Shown here: positions 1 to 6,923 of the stretch, one piece after another
Layout of the letters: each line of letters begins with the position of its first letter
How positions within the stretch are numbered: position 1 is the first letter of the stretch
Source: RUG191 sp045642225
Lineage (GTDB): Bacteria; Bacillota; Clostridia; Lachnospirales; Lachnospiraceae
Assembly: GCA_045642225.1 (NCBI GenBank)
Contig: JAZUIN010000022.1
Location: 1-13,527, forward strand
Length of the DNA stretch: 13,527 bases
Direction: 5' to 3'
Notes under the pieces: generated by a model
What the model saw: only the letters and a program-made list of their open reading frames with translations
Databases searched by the model: none
What the model was told of the DNA's origin: nothing
Made by a program: the position numbers and the translations under genes

Positions 1-20
1 CACTACACCTATAACCACAC

Positions 21-46
21 AAAAAAACACCAACTTTCGTTGGTGT
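21..46 (-). terminator. Rho-independent terminator of the 6S RNA gene
   Basis: Read on the minus strand, a perfect 8-bp stem (ACACCAAC / GTTGGTGT) closes on a GAAA tetraloop and runs straight into T residues. The stem is at 46-39 and 34-27, and the T-run is 27-21. This is a textbook intrinsic terminator about 15 nt downstream of the end of the 6S closing helix. The plus-strand reading also has a run of A before the stem but no T-run after it, so it is directional for the minus strand. Confidence 0.93.
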
Positions 47-60
47 AATACACAACAATA

Positions 61-234
61 CCCAAAATGCCGAGTCTACGATTTTGACTCCTAGACGCAT
101 CTAGGTGGGCAACCGCAGCACAAGCTTTTGCCTTCCACTGATCTTATGAGGCCTGACAGCCACTTGGCAATGTAGGAATCCCTTTTAAAGTAAATGTAGG
201 TTCAAAATTGTAGATGGTTCGAACATTTCAGGTT
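61..234 (-). ncRNA. ssrS: 6S RNA
   Basis: 6S RNA binds the housekeeping RNA polymerase holoenzyme by imitating an open promoter and restrains transcription, mainly in stationary phase. The minus-strand transcript folds as the family requires. A terminal helix pairs CCTGAAATG (232-224) with CATTTTGGG (69-61). A second helix pairs 213-202 with 87-76 (12 positions, one mismatch). A central region carries the small 3'-side hairpin CCTAGA-TGCG-TCTAGG (105-90) on one strand. An apical arm spans roughly 180-112. The TGTTCGAACC near the 5' end resembles the conserved 5' segment of known 6S RNAs. The transcript would be about 175 nt, in the usual range. It has its own promoter and terminator. The 5' end is inferred from the -10 box, and the mature 3' end could be anywhere between 61 and about 50. 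I recognised it by fold and remembered motifs, not by a covariance search. Confidence 0.88.
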
Positions 235-239
235 CTTTT

Positions 240-268
240 ATTATACTATTTTCATCTACTTATATCAA
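240..268 (-). promoter_or_regulatory. Promoter of 6S RNA (sigma-70/SigA type)
   Basis: On the minus strand, TTGATA (268-263) and a perfect TATAAT (245-240) are separated by exactly 17 bp (262-246). The start point should be about seven bases downstream, near 234-233, which matches the 5' end required by the 6S closing helix. One box differs from consensus at a single base, so this is likely a strong housekeeping promoter. The spacer contains one copy of the degenerate repeat described separately. Confidence 0.88.
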
Positions 269-357
269 ATAAAGTTATAACAAATAAAGTTATATCTACA
301 TCAACTTATAGCAAATACCTACATTAACATACAGTTTATATCTACATTTACTTATAG
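254..357. repeat. Degenerate tandem repeats upstream of and overlapping the 6S promoter
   Basis: Two repeat patterns are interleaved. ATCTACATCAACTTATA (294-310) and ATCTACATTTACTTATA (340-356) match at 15 of 17 positions, and a shortened copy ATCTACTTATA lies at 254-264 inside the promoter spacer. The copies start about 40-46 bp apart. In addition, CAAATAAAGTTATA occurs twice in direct tandem at 266-279 and 281-294 with a 15-bp period; the first copy overlaps the -35 box. This gap between the 6S gene and the next coding region (246-382) holds no other gene or terminator that I can see. The function is unknown: it may be slippage or duplication of AT-rich promoter DNA, or a binding region. 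Confidence 0.7.
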
Positions 358-382
358 ATTACATCTAATCCAAACCCAAATA

Positions 383-823
383 TTATAAAACGGGATTAAT
401 ATTAGTTTTTTCTACTTTAATCTCATCTTTTGAAGCATCAATTATATATTGAATTGCATCACCGTTATAACTTTCGCCATTGGATTCTTCTGTAAAATTC
501 ATAGGATTTTCAGAATCTCTAAATTCAATTTTGCCGCTACCATTCTTCTTCAATTCAACTGTTATATTTTTTGTTTGTCCGCTTTTAACACTTCCGACTT
601 TTCTGCCATCAGCATATATGTCAACAACAATATTTTCATCTCTATCATTTTTCATATATTGAAATGAAAATTCTCTGCTAAAACTCTTCTCACTTACACT
701 CTTAACACCAAAAAAGTTAGCAAGTCCTACTACTCCGCCTACAAAGATTGCAACGAACACAACTACGCAGATAGCAATTGTCAAAGTAAGTTTGTAAAGT
801 TCTTTCTTATCTTCTCTTTCCAC
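383..823 (-). CDS. Small membrane-anchored protein with GSVK-type extracytoplasmic domain (unknown function)
   Basis: I do not recognise this gene. The 146-residue product has a charged N-terminus, one hydrophobic helix at about residues 12-36, and then a soluble part that should face outside the cell. Residues about 65-137 resemble the neighbouring upstream gene in the order (V/I)D(V/I)Y, GSVK-x-G (77-82), a (L/I)EFR...NP segment (99-107), an SY(D/N)G (118-121) and YI(L/I)D-x-S-x-D. The two genes are therefore paralogues or share a domain. This copy ends shortly after that domain. The start is GTG (823-821), chosen because GGAGG lies 6 nt upstream and no in-frame ATG fits. It follows its paralogue by 19 bp and should be the last gene of that operon. 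I see no convincing terminator between it and the 6S promoter. Confidence 0.85.
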   Translation of the reverse strand: MEREDKKELYKLTLTIAICVVVFVAIFVGGVVGLANFFGVKSVSEKSFSREFSFQYMKNDRDENIVVDIYADGRKVGSVKSGQTKNITVELKKNGSGKIEFRDSENPMNFTEESNGESYNGDAIQYIIDASKDEIKVEKTNINPVL

Positions 824-842
824 AACAATCCTCCACCAAGTA

Positions 843-1574
843 TTATCTCACTGCATATTCTTTATATGTCTTAAGAGAAGTATCTTCATCTGGCATAGAA
901 TGATATTTTATAACAACCTTAGAATTACTCAAAAATTGCTCATTATGCATATAATCATCTTTGCCATCAATTGATATACTTGCTACTTTTCCAACTTGAT
1001 CATCTTGTCCCTTTTTCAAATCTCCAAGTGCTTGAGTATAAATGTAATCAAAACCAGACATATCCATTCTTTCAGCAACCTTTTCTTGATTCATTTGAGT
1101 GTAACTTACTTCTTTATAATCATCATTATAAAAAGTCTTAGATGCTTTACATAATTCAACGCGTACACATTTAGGTTTGTCCTCCGAGCCATCAAGTATA
1201 TATCTAGTTGTACCATCATAGCTCATAGTAGACATATATACATTAGCACTTTGAAGCGGATTAGACGCATTTCTAAATTCTAAATTAGAGTTTCCATATA
1301 TGTCATCATTACTAAATTCAACTACTTTGACTAAATATTCGCCAGGTTTTACACTTCCAAGCTTATTGGCATGAAAGTATACATCTATATTATATTTATC
1401 TTCATTATCATTATCAGGATAAGCTACAATAAGCTCTGTATTAACTACATTGCTATCATTTTCTCTAGACTTATCAACTGCTTCATCTGTAACATTAGAA
1501 ACAGCAACAACAATCGCAAAAACCAACGCATTAACTACAATAGCTATAATCCAAGGTTTAAATATTTTCTTCAT
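843..1574 (-). CDS. Membrane-anchored protein: GSVK-type domain plus C-terminal PASTA-like domain (unknown function)
   Basis: A 243-residue protein with one N-terminal membrane helix (about 8-26) and a large outside part. Residues about 62-141 form the domain shared with the downstream gene: IDVYFHANKLGSVKPG (63-78), LEFRNASNP (98-106), SYDG (118-121), then YILDGSED. A second region, about 158-227 (GFDYIY, GKVASISIDGK, VVIKYHS), resembles the PASTA-like repeats found at the C-termini of many Lachnospiraceae surface or lipid-anchored proteins; this is a match from memory and was not searched. The start is ATG at 1574-1572, because GGAG (1585-1582) lies 7 nt upstream. A longer reading from GTG at 1586 would begin on the ribosome-binding site itself. 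It lies 27 bp after the DUF4190-like gene, probably in one transcript. No enzyme motif is visible; sensing, wall binding or an envelope role is guesswork. Confidence 0.85.
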   Translation of the reverse strand: MKKIFKPWIIAIVVNALVFAIVVAVSNVTDEAVDKSRENDSNVVNTELIVAYPDNDNEDKYNIDVYFHANKLGSVKPGEYLVKVVEFSNDDIYGNSNLEFRNASNPLQSANVYMSTMSYDGTTRYILDGSEDKPKCVRVELCKASKTFYNDDYKEVSYTQMNQEKVAERMDMSGFDYIYTQALGDLKKGQDDQVGKVASISIDGKDDYMHNEQFLSNSKVVIKYHSMPDEDTSLKTYKEYAVR

Positions 1575-1601
1575 CTCTATCTCCACTATGATATCTTAAT
1601 A

Positions 1602-1880
1602 CTAAATCAAAAGCTGTGACCATCCAAGCGAAACCATCACACATATTATTTCTGTTGAAATCCCAATAATTATACCCCATATAGCCAAAGCCTTTTTGCT
1701 CTCTCCTTTGTCCAAAGCAGCTATTCCTAATACATTCGCAACGCCTCCGACAATAATTCCAAAATAAGGAATAAACATAAACAATACATTCACAAGCGCA
1801 GCAACAAATGAACTAATAGACAAAGGATTTTTCACTTTTTTTGTTTTAGGATTTTGCTCAGGGTTTTCATAGTATTCCAT
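1602..1880 (-). CDS. DUF4190-like small membrane protein
   Basis: A 92-residue protein with a polar, Lys/Pro-rich N-terminus (about 1-19) and two hydrophobic helices, about 21-55 with an internal Pro-Tyr-Phe-Gly turn, and 66-87. The pattern is the one usual in DUF4190 proteins: a helix rich in Val and Gly, then a Gly-rich GVANVLGIAAL, a charged loop with Lys-Gly-Glu-Ser-Lys-Lys, and a second helix containing AIWGIIIGI. These proteins are membrane-embedded, of unknown role, and often found with signalling or envelope genes. It follows the dehydrogenase gene by 23 bp and precedes the two anchored proteins. The ATG at 1880 has a GGAG about 10-11 nt upstream, slightly far but acceptable. The function cannot be inferred further. 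Confidence 0.8.
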   Translation of the reverse strand: MEYYENPEQNPKTKKVKNPLSISSFVAALVNVLFMFIPYFGIIVGGVANVLGIAALDKGESKKALAIWGIIIGISTEIICVMVSLGWSQLLI

Positions 1881-1903
1881 ATATACATTTCTCCGTATTC
1901 TAA

Positions 1904-2692
1904 TTATTCATTCTCTCCATACTTATTCTCCTGCCACTTCAAAGCAATTTGAAGAAGTACAGAATCAGGCAAAAACTTCCTTCCGAAAAAGGCTAGCTTA
2001 GGAAGAAGTCCTGGGATAATAAGCTCTTGCTTCATAAACATTTTATGAATTGAATATTTAGCAACTGCTCTAGGTGTCAAGCCTTTTGCTTGCTTCTTAA
2101 GTCCTGCTGTACGATTGAAATTAGTAGGCACTGGGCCAGGACATAACGCTCCAACATATACATTTGACTCTACAACATCCTTTTCTCTTGCAATAGCTCG
2201 AGTCAGATTAAGAAGATAAGCCTTCGAAGCATAATAAGTCGCCATGTATGGTGCACCCGGCATATAACCTGCTGAGCTTGCAATATTAAGAATATATCCT
2301 CTATTCTTTCCTAGCATATCCTTCAAGAACAACTTAGTTAGAACATGTGCTCCAGTACAATTTGTACCAATCATAGATACCTCTTTCTCCAAATCAATTT
2401 CCGAAAAAGCACCCACTGCTCCAAAGCCTGCTCCGTTAATAAGCACTTGTACGTCTAAGTTCTTACATTTCTCATATAACTTCTTACACTCATCTACCGA
2501 AGACACGTCACACACCTCGTAGCTCGCCTTGTGATGATACCTGTATCTTTCACTTAAAATGTTAAGCCCTTTAGTATTATATTTTAATTTATCTTCACTT
2601 CTTGCGACTAATATGACATCAAATCTCGACAACAAGCATCTTGCCATCTCGAGTCCTATTCCCGAAGAAGCTCCCGTTACTATCGCATACAT
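1904..2692 (-). CDS. Short-chain dehydrogenase/reductase (COG0300 type)
   Basis: An NAD(P)-dependent oxidoreductase of the classical SDR family, 262 residues, cytosolic. The Rossmann cofactor motif TGASSGIG is at 6-13, NGAG at 86-89, the catalytic Ser at about 140, and the Tyr-x-x-x-Lys pair at Tyr153 and Lys157. The post-catalytic CPGPVPTNF segment (about 189-197) is also typical. An Arg at 31 at the end of the second strand suggests a preference for NADP(H), but this is inference. The substrate cannot be told from sequence; COG0300 members act on varied ketones, lipids or sugars. The ribosome-binding site GGAGGAG lies just upstream of ATG. It sits 17 bp after the purine permease gene, but no shared pathway is evident. 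Confidence 0.92.
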   Translation of the reverse strand: MYAIVTGASSGIGLEMARCLLSRFDVILVARSEDKLKYNTKGLNILSERYRYHHKASYEVCDVSSVDECKKLYEKCKNLDVQVLINGAGFGAVGAFSEIDLEKEVSMIGTNCTGAHVLTKLFLKDMLGKNRGYILNIASSAGYMPGAPYMATYYASKAYLLNLTRAIAREKDVVESNVYVGALCPGPVPTNFNRTAGLKKQAKGLTPRAVAKYSIHKMFMKQELIIPGLLPKLAFFGRKFLPDSVLLQIALKWQENKYGENE

Positions 2693-2709
2693 TTTCTACT
2701 CCTCCAATA

Positions 2710-4065
2710 TCACATAAATAAAAATTTCATAACAAATAAAGCTGCTAGAATATACATAATAACAGAAATATTCTTAGCTTTTTTGGCAATTAAATTAATT
2801 ACAACGTAACTAATTATTCCTATTCCAATTCCATCTGAAATACTATACAAAAGTGGCATACACAAGAAACACAAATACGCTGGCAACGCTTCTGTAATAT
2901 CCTTGAAGTCTATATCCACAACATTTTTCGCCATTAAGAATCCAACAAAAATCAATGCTGGTGCAGTTGCAAAGCTTGGCACTACAGTAAAAATCGGTGC
3001 AAAGAAAATTGATAAGACAAACAAAATACCTGTTACTATTGTTGATAGTCCAGTTCTTCCTCCAGCATGTATTCCAGAAGAACTTTCAACATAAATTGTA
3101 GTAGATGAAGTTCCAAGAATAGCTCCAGCCATATTTGCGATTGAACAACTAGCTAGGACTTTTTTCATACCTGGTAATTTACCATCCTTGTCATTAAATG
3201 AATCCGACAAACCAAGAACAGATCCCATTGTATTAAAGAAATCAATAAAGAGAAATGAAAATACAATCAAAATCCCATCCGTAATTTTAATATCTGAAAA
3301 ATTAGCATTAAAGCACTGCCCGAAGCTACTTGCAATCGAAGAAAAATCTACAGTAAAGACTGAAGTTGGAATCAAAGAATAAAATCCATTTGCTTCATCA
3401 ACCTGATATATTCCCGTAAGCTGAGATATAATTCCAAGAATCCAGGTTACTATTATTGCAATTAATATTGAACCCTTAACATTTTTCACATATAGAATCG
3501 CTAATATCAAAAGACCTATTATTGTCAGCAAGGCACAAATACCTTCTGTATGAATTTCCTCAGAAAATTTAACAACAGAAACAAGTGTCGATTCAGATCT
3601 AACAACTACTTTGCCGCCTTGAAAACCAACAAAAGCAATAAATAGACCTACACCAACCGTCAATCCTTTAACCAATTGCTTTGGTATTGCATCAAGCAAT
3701 TTATTAGCAATATTAGTAACCGTCAGCAAAAGGAATAATACCGCTTCTATCAACACAAACAAAAGTCCTACTTGCCATGAATAACCATAATTAGCGCACA
3801 CCTCATATGCAAAAAACGCGTTAAGTCCAAGTCCTGGCGCTAACGCAAATGGCAAATTCGCAGTAAATGCCATAACCACGCATCCAAAAAAAGCAGCCAA
3901 TGCTGTTGCAACAAACACAGCATTGGCTTCCATTCCTGATTTACTTAATACGGACGGATTAACCGCAAGAATATAAGCCATTGTCATAAATGTTGTAACA
4001 CCTGCAATTGCTTCCGCCTTGATATTAGTATTATTCTGTTTTAATTTAAACACCTTTTCTAACAT
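2710..4065 (-). CDS. Purine permease of the AzgA/PbuG type (NCS2, COG2252)
   Basis: A proton-coupled uptake carrier for nucleobases, probably hypoxanthine/guanine or adenine, in the cytoplasmic membrane. It has 451 residues, the usual length, and about 12-14 hydrophobic segments over its whole length. Family motifs are TTFMTMAYILAVNPSVLS (24-41), FALAPGLGLNAFFAY (73-87), the DFFNTMGSVLGL segment (274-285) and ESSSGIHAGGRTG (326-338), the last being characteristic of this branch. The exact base transported cannot be decided. Unlike many Firmicutes purine carriers it has no room for a purine riboswitch: only 16 bp separate it from yajC, and that space is filled by the GAGGT ribosome-binding site before ATG at 4065. 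It is presumably expressed from the yajC promoter. Confidence 0.93.
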   Translation of the reverse strand: MLEKVFKLKQNNTNIKAEAIAGVTTFMTMAYILAVNPSVLSKSGMEANAVFVATALAAFFGCVVMAFTANLPFALAPGLGLNAFFAYEVCANYGYSWQVGLLFVLIEAVLFLLLTVTNIANKLLDAIPKQLVKGLTVGVGLFIAFVGFQGGKVVVRSESTLVSVVKFSEEIHTEGICALLTIIGLLILAILYVKNVKGSILIAIIVTWILGIISQLTGIYQVDEANGFYSLIPTSVFTVDFSSIASSFGQCFNANFSDIKITDGILIVFSFLFIDFFNTMGSVLGLSDSFNDKDGKLPGMKKVLASCSIANMAGAILGTSSTTIYVESSSGIHAGGRTGLSTIVTGILFVLSIFFAPIFTVVPSFATAPALIFVGFLMAKNVVDIDFKDITEALPAYLCFLCMPLLYSISDGIGIGIISYVVINLIAKKAKNISVIMYILAALFVMKFLFM

Positions 4066-4081
4066 GTGTTTACCTCAAGAA

Positions 4082-4561
4082 TTATTTCTTATCTGCTGTC
4101 TTAGAATTCTCTTTAGAGTCAGCCTTGTCCTTCTTACCGAACAATCCACCTAATACTCCTTGGCCTTGCTTTGCTTCTCTTTCAGCCTTGCGCTCTTCAG
4201 CAGCCTTAGCATTTGCAGCAGCATCTTCTGGTTTCTCAACACTTGTAATAGCTGCCTTCTGCATAGGAATACGACAGTTCTTGTTACTACCAAATTCAAC
4301 GATAATAACGTCTTCTCCGATATCAATAACTACACCATAGAAACCACTTGATGTAAGAACTGTATCGCCAACTGCCATCTGTGACATCATGTTCTGCTTC
4401 TGCTCATTCTCCTTCTTAGATGGACGAATCATGAAGAAATACAACAACACGAACATACCAATGATTACGATAATCATACCATACTTACTTAAAAATCCTG
4501 CAGCACCAGTTGCTTGTCCAGCAGCAGTATCTGCTAATAATGCAATATCAAAAAAATTCAT
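4082..4561 (-). CDS. yajC: YajC, Sec translocon accessory subunit
   Basis: A small membrane protein of the SecDF-YajC complex, which assists SecYEG in protein export. The 159-residue product has a short Ala/Gly-rich N-terminus, one membrane helix (about 27-46) ending in the typical YFFMIRPSKKE, and the conserved MMSQMAVGDTVLTSSGFYGVV segment (58-78). After about residue 110 it carries a long, highly charged Ala/Lys/Glu tail with low complexity, longer than in the 110-residue enterobacterial protein but common in Clostridia. The neighbour tgt upstream is the classic tgt-yajC arrangement. secD and secF, often next, are absent here. A strong AGGAGG ribosome-binding site precedes ATG at 4561, and its own promoter lies at 4604-4632. 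Confidence 0.95.
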   Translation of the reverse strand: MNFFDIALLADTAAGQATGAAGFLSKYGMIIVIIGMFVLLYFFMIRPSKKENEQKQNMMSQMAVGDTVLTSSGFYGVVIDIGEDVIIVEFGSNKNCRIPMQKAAITSVEKPEDAAANAKAAEERKAEREAKQGQGVLGGLFGKKDKADSKENSKTADKK

Positions 4562-4603
4562 TTTGATTTACCTCCTAATTCTATTGGTTACAAACCTTTA
4601 TAC

Positions 4604-4632
4604 ATTTTACAAAAATTATTCTCATTTATCAA
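4604..4632 (-). promoter_or_regulatory. Promoter of the yajC operon
   Basis: On the minus strand TTGATA (4632-4627) is followed after exactly 17 bp by TAAAAT (4609-4604). The predicted start is near 4597, giving a leader of about 35 nt before ATG at 4561. The -35 box coincides with the loop and first stem bases of the tgt terminator hairpin, so the two elements share DNA. Confidence 0.6.
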
Positions 4633-4641
4633 GAGAATAAT
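4611..4641 (-). terminator. Intrinsic terminator after tgt
   Basis: A 9-bp inverted repeat (ATTATTCTC at 4641-4633 and GAGAATAAT at 4623-4615, minus strand) with a 9-nt loop is followed by TTTTT (the last stem T and 4614-4611). It starts 6 nt after the tgt stop codon. The stem is AT-rich, so termination may be partial, allowing some readthrough into yajC. Confidence 0.65.
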
Positions 4642-4647
4642 ACCTTT

Positions 4648-5778
4648 TTACAAAATATCTTCTAAATGCTCCATCTTACGCTTCTTATACTCTTGATAAT
4701 TCCCTTGCTCAATAGCGTCTCTTATCTCTTCCATCATGTTGTTGTAAAAATACAAATTATGCATAACACAAAGTCTCATCCCAAGCATTTCCTTTGCCGC
4801 TAATAAATGTCTAATATATGCCCTAGAATAGCTTCTACAAGCAGGACAATTACAGCCTTCTTCTATTGGTCTTAAGTCAAATTTGTATTTCTCATTTCTA
4901 ATATTAACCTTGCCCAAATTAGTATAAAGCTGACCGTGTCTAGCATTACGACTTGGATATACACAGTCAAAGAAATCCACGCCCCTGTCAACTGCTTCGA
5001 GAATGTTGCTAGGTGTTCCAACGCCCATAAGATATGTTGGCTTGTCTTCTGGCAAATGTGGGACTGTAACATCAAGAATCCTGTACATTTCCTCGTGTGT
5101 CTCACCTACTGCCAATCCACCTATCGCATAACCATCAAGGTTCATTTCAGAAATTGTCTTAGCATGTTCAATTCTAATATCCTCAAAGATAGCGCCTTGA
5201 TTTATACCAAAGAGCAACTGATTCTTGTTAATAGTATCTTCTCTACTATTAAGTTCTGACATCTTTTGTTGACAACGCTTTAGCCAGCGCGTTGTTCTAT
5301 CTACCGACTTCTGAACATATTCTCTATCAGCCTTAGAACTAGGGCATTCATCAAATGCCATAGCAATCGTAGAACCAAGATTTGACTGAATTGTCATACT
5401 TTCTTCCGGTCCCATAAATATCTTGCGACCATCAACGTGCGAATTAAAATTAACTCCCTCTTCTGTTATCTTACGAAGCTTCGCTAACGAGAAAACCTGA
5501 AACCCACCAGAGTCAGTAAGAATAGGTTTGTCCCACACCATAAATTTGTGTAATCCACCTAATTCTTTGACAACTTCATCTCCAGGTCTAACGTGCAAAT
5601 GATATGTATTAGACAATTGAACCTGTGTCTTCAACTCTTGTAAATCATCTGTAGAAACGGCACCTTTTATCGCTGCTGTTGTTCCGACATTCATAAATAC
5701 TGGAGTTTGAATATCTCCGTGTACAGTAGACAATACTGCTCTTTTGGCTTTACCGTCTTTCTTAAGTATTTTATACAT
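4648..5778 (-). CDS. tgt: tRNA-guanine(34) transglycosylase
   Basis: Exchanges guanine at the wobble position of tRNAs with GUN anticodons for a 7-deazaguanine base, usually preQ1 in bacteria, the first tRNA-level step to queuosine. It has 376 residues, full length. Asp89 in LTDSGGFQVFSL is the general acid/base and Asp271 in DFFDCVYPSRNARHG is the nucleophile. AFDECPSS (141-148), with the Asp and Cys that bind preQ1, and GGLAVGE (220-226) complete the base pocket. The zinc ligands are Cys309, Cys311, Cys314 and His340. The Cys and Val in the pocket fit the preQ1-using type, but some gut Clostridia salvage queuine, which sequence alone does not exclude. The start ATG at 5778 has GAGGA just upstream. 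It lies 10 bp behind aroC. I see no preQ1 riboswitch. Confidence 0.97.
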   Translation of the reverse strand: MYKILKKDGKAKRAVLSTVHGDIQTPVFMNVGTTAAIKGAVSTDDLQELKTQVQLSNTYHLHVRPGDEVVKELGGLHKFMVWDKPILTDSGGFQVFSLAKLRKITEEGVNFNSHVDGRKIFMGPEESMTIQSNLGSTIAMAFDECPSSKADREYVQKSVDRTTRWLKRCQQKMSELNSREDTINKNQLLFGINQGAIFEDIRIEHAKTISEMNLDGYAIGGLAVGETHEEMYRILDVTVPHLPEDKPTYLMGVGTPSNILEAVDRGVDFFDCVYPSRNARHGQLYTNLGKVNIRNEKYKFDLRPIEEGCNCPACRSYSRAYIRHLLAAKEMLGMRLCVMHNLYFYNNMMEEIRDAIEQGNYQEYKKRKMEHLEDIL

Positions 5779-5788
5779 CTATATCCTC

Positions 5789-6874
5789 TTACTTATAAAA
5801 TTTTTCTAGATACTCCATTCTAGAATTCATATTTTCCATTAATAAATCTACTAAAGTTATAGCTGTCATAGACTCTACAACAACCACTGCACGAGGTACA
5901 ATAACCGGGTCATGTCTACCTTTGATTTCTAGCTTAACATTTTCATTGCTATCATTAACTGTAGACTGTTCACGACTTATTGATGGTGTTGGCTTAATAG
6001 GAACTCTAAAAACAATCTCTTCACCGCTTGACATTCCGCCAAGTACTCCTCCAGCATGATTGCTTGAAGTATGTACTGAACCATCAAATACAAATTCGTC
6101 ATTATTATCGCTTCCTAAAGCTGTTGCAACCTCAAAGCCGTCACCAATTTCAAAACCTTTAACAGCGCCAATACTAAGCATTGCCTGAGCTAGCCTAGCA
6201 TCAAGCTTGTTAAACACTGTTCCGCCTACTCCCACAGGAGTACCTTTAACGCGACATTCTATCATTCCACCAATAGAATTCTCATTTGCCATACACTCCT
6301 TAATCAATTTCTGCGCTTCAACGGCAGCCTTAGAGTCTGGCATATATACAGCATTATTAACTTCATCCATATTCACATGCTCAATCTCAACATTTCCAAT
6401 AGACTTAGTATAACACTCAATCGAAATACCTAACTGCTTCAAGATCTTAGAACAAATTGCACCTGCTGCAACCCTTCCTATAGTCTCTCTTCCAGAACTA
6501 CGTCCACCACCTCTGTAATCGCGAAATCCGTACTTCTCTGAAAATGTATAATCAGCATGACCTGGTCTATAAACATTTGCCACATTAGAGTAATCACGAC
6601 TTCTCTGGTCCTTATTCTCTACCATAATAGAAATAGGACAGCCTGTTGTTTTACCCTCAAAAACACCTGATAAAATCACTGCTTTATCGTCTTCTTTTCG
6701 CGGAGTTGTTATATCCGATTGACCTGGTTTTCTTCTATCAAGAAATGCTTGAATATCCTCTTCACTAAGCTCTAAGCCAGCAGGACATCCATCCACTACA
6801 ACGCCTAATGCTTTGCCATGAGATTCCCCCCAGGTTGTTATTGTTAAATTATTTCCATATGAATTATTAGCCAT
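5789..6874 (-). CDS. aroC: Chorismate synthase
   Basis: Last shikimate-pathway step: converts 5-enolpyruvylshikimate-3-phosphate to chorismate, using reduced flavin as a catalyst. It has 361 residues, the normal length. Conserved segments are TWGESHGKALGVVVDGCPAG (14-33) with His19, the RRKPGQSD motif (47-54), RPGHADYT (103-110) with His106, and FRDYRGGGRSSGRET (117-131). A C-terminal HDPVIVPRAVVVVES lies at about residue 318. All three family signatures are present, so it should be active. ATG at 6874 is preceded by AGGAG. The hairpin at 6891-6917 separates it from the lactonase-like gene, and tgt follows 10 bp downstream. No other aromatic-pathway gene is in the window. Chorismate feeds prephenate, which TrhP-type tRNA hydroxylation depends on, and a trhP gene lies two genes upstream. 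Confidence 0.98.
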   Translation of the reverse strand: MANNSYGNNLTITTWGESHGKALGVVVDGCPAGLELSEEDIQAFLDRRKPGQSDITTPRKEDDKAVILSGVFEGKTTGCPISIMVENKDQRSRDYSNVANVYRPGHADYTFSEKYGFRDYRGGGRSSGRETIGRVAAGAICSKILKQLGISIECYTKSIGNVEIEHVNMDEVNNAVYMPDSKAAVEAQKLIKECMANENSIGGMIECRVKGTPVGVGGTVFNKLDARLAQAMLSIGAVKGFEIGDGFEVATALGSDNNDEFVFDGSVHTSSNHAGGVLGGMSSGEEIVFRVPIKPTPSISREQSTVNDSNENVKLEIKGRHDPVIVPRAVVVVESMTAITLVDLLMENMNSRMEYLEKFYK

Positions 6875-6890
6875 AATATCTCCTATCTAG

Positions 6891-6917
6891 AAAAAGCAAT
6901 ACCTTACGTATTGCTTT
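6891..6917 (-). terminator. Intrinsic terminator or attenuator between the lactonase-like gene and aroC
   Basis: Minus-strand stem GCAATAC (6914-6908), loop GTAAG and GTATTGC (6902-6896), extended by AAA/TTT pairing to a 10-bp stem and followed by two more T (five in a row, 6895-6891). It begins 7 bp after the stop codon of the lactonase-like gene. The aroC ribosome-binding site starts within 10 bp of the T-run, and I find no good promoter between them, so readthrough or regulated termination seems needed for aroC expression. Confidence 0.7.
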
Positions 6918-6923
6918 CAAATG

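Noticed and set aside
61..240. A riboswitch (for example cobalamin or T-box) for a gene left of the window
   Set aside because: The ends pair in a long closing helix, the unit has its own terminator, and the internal helices fit 6S RNA. I could not place the cobalamin or T-box core motifs.
254..357. CRISPR array suggested by spaced repeats
   Set aside because: There are only three degenerate copies of 11-17 bp with unequal spacing, the intervening DNA is itself repetitive, and no cas gene is present.
449..667. Plus-strand open frames here and at 1371, 4125, 4936, 7473, 8046, 11032 and others
   Set aside because: Each lies opposite a well-supported minus-strand gene, has biased antisense composition, lacks a ribosome-binding site that I can find, and resembles no known protein.
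1575..1586. Longer start (GTG at 1586) for the membrane-anchored protein
   Set aside because: The GTG overlaps the GGAG ribosome-binding site that serves ATG at 1574. The four extra residues would put charged Glu residues before a normal Met-Lys-Lys membrane-anchor start.
4066..4081. Purine riboswitch before the permease gene
   Set aside because: Only 16 bp separate it from yajC, and the space is used by the ribosome-binding site.
5779..5788. preQ1 riboswitch before tgt
   Set aside because: The gap to aroC is 10 bp, and no preQ1 aptamer pattern is visible in or near it.
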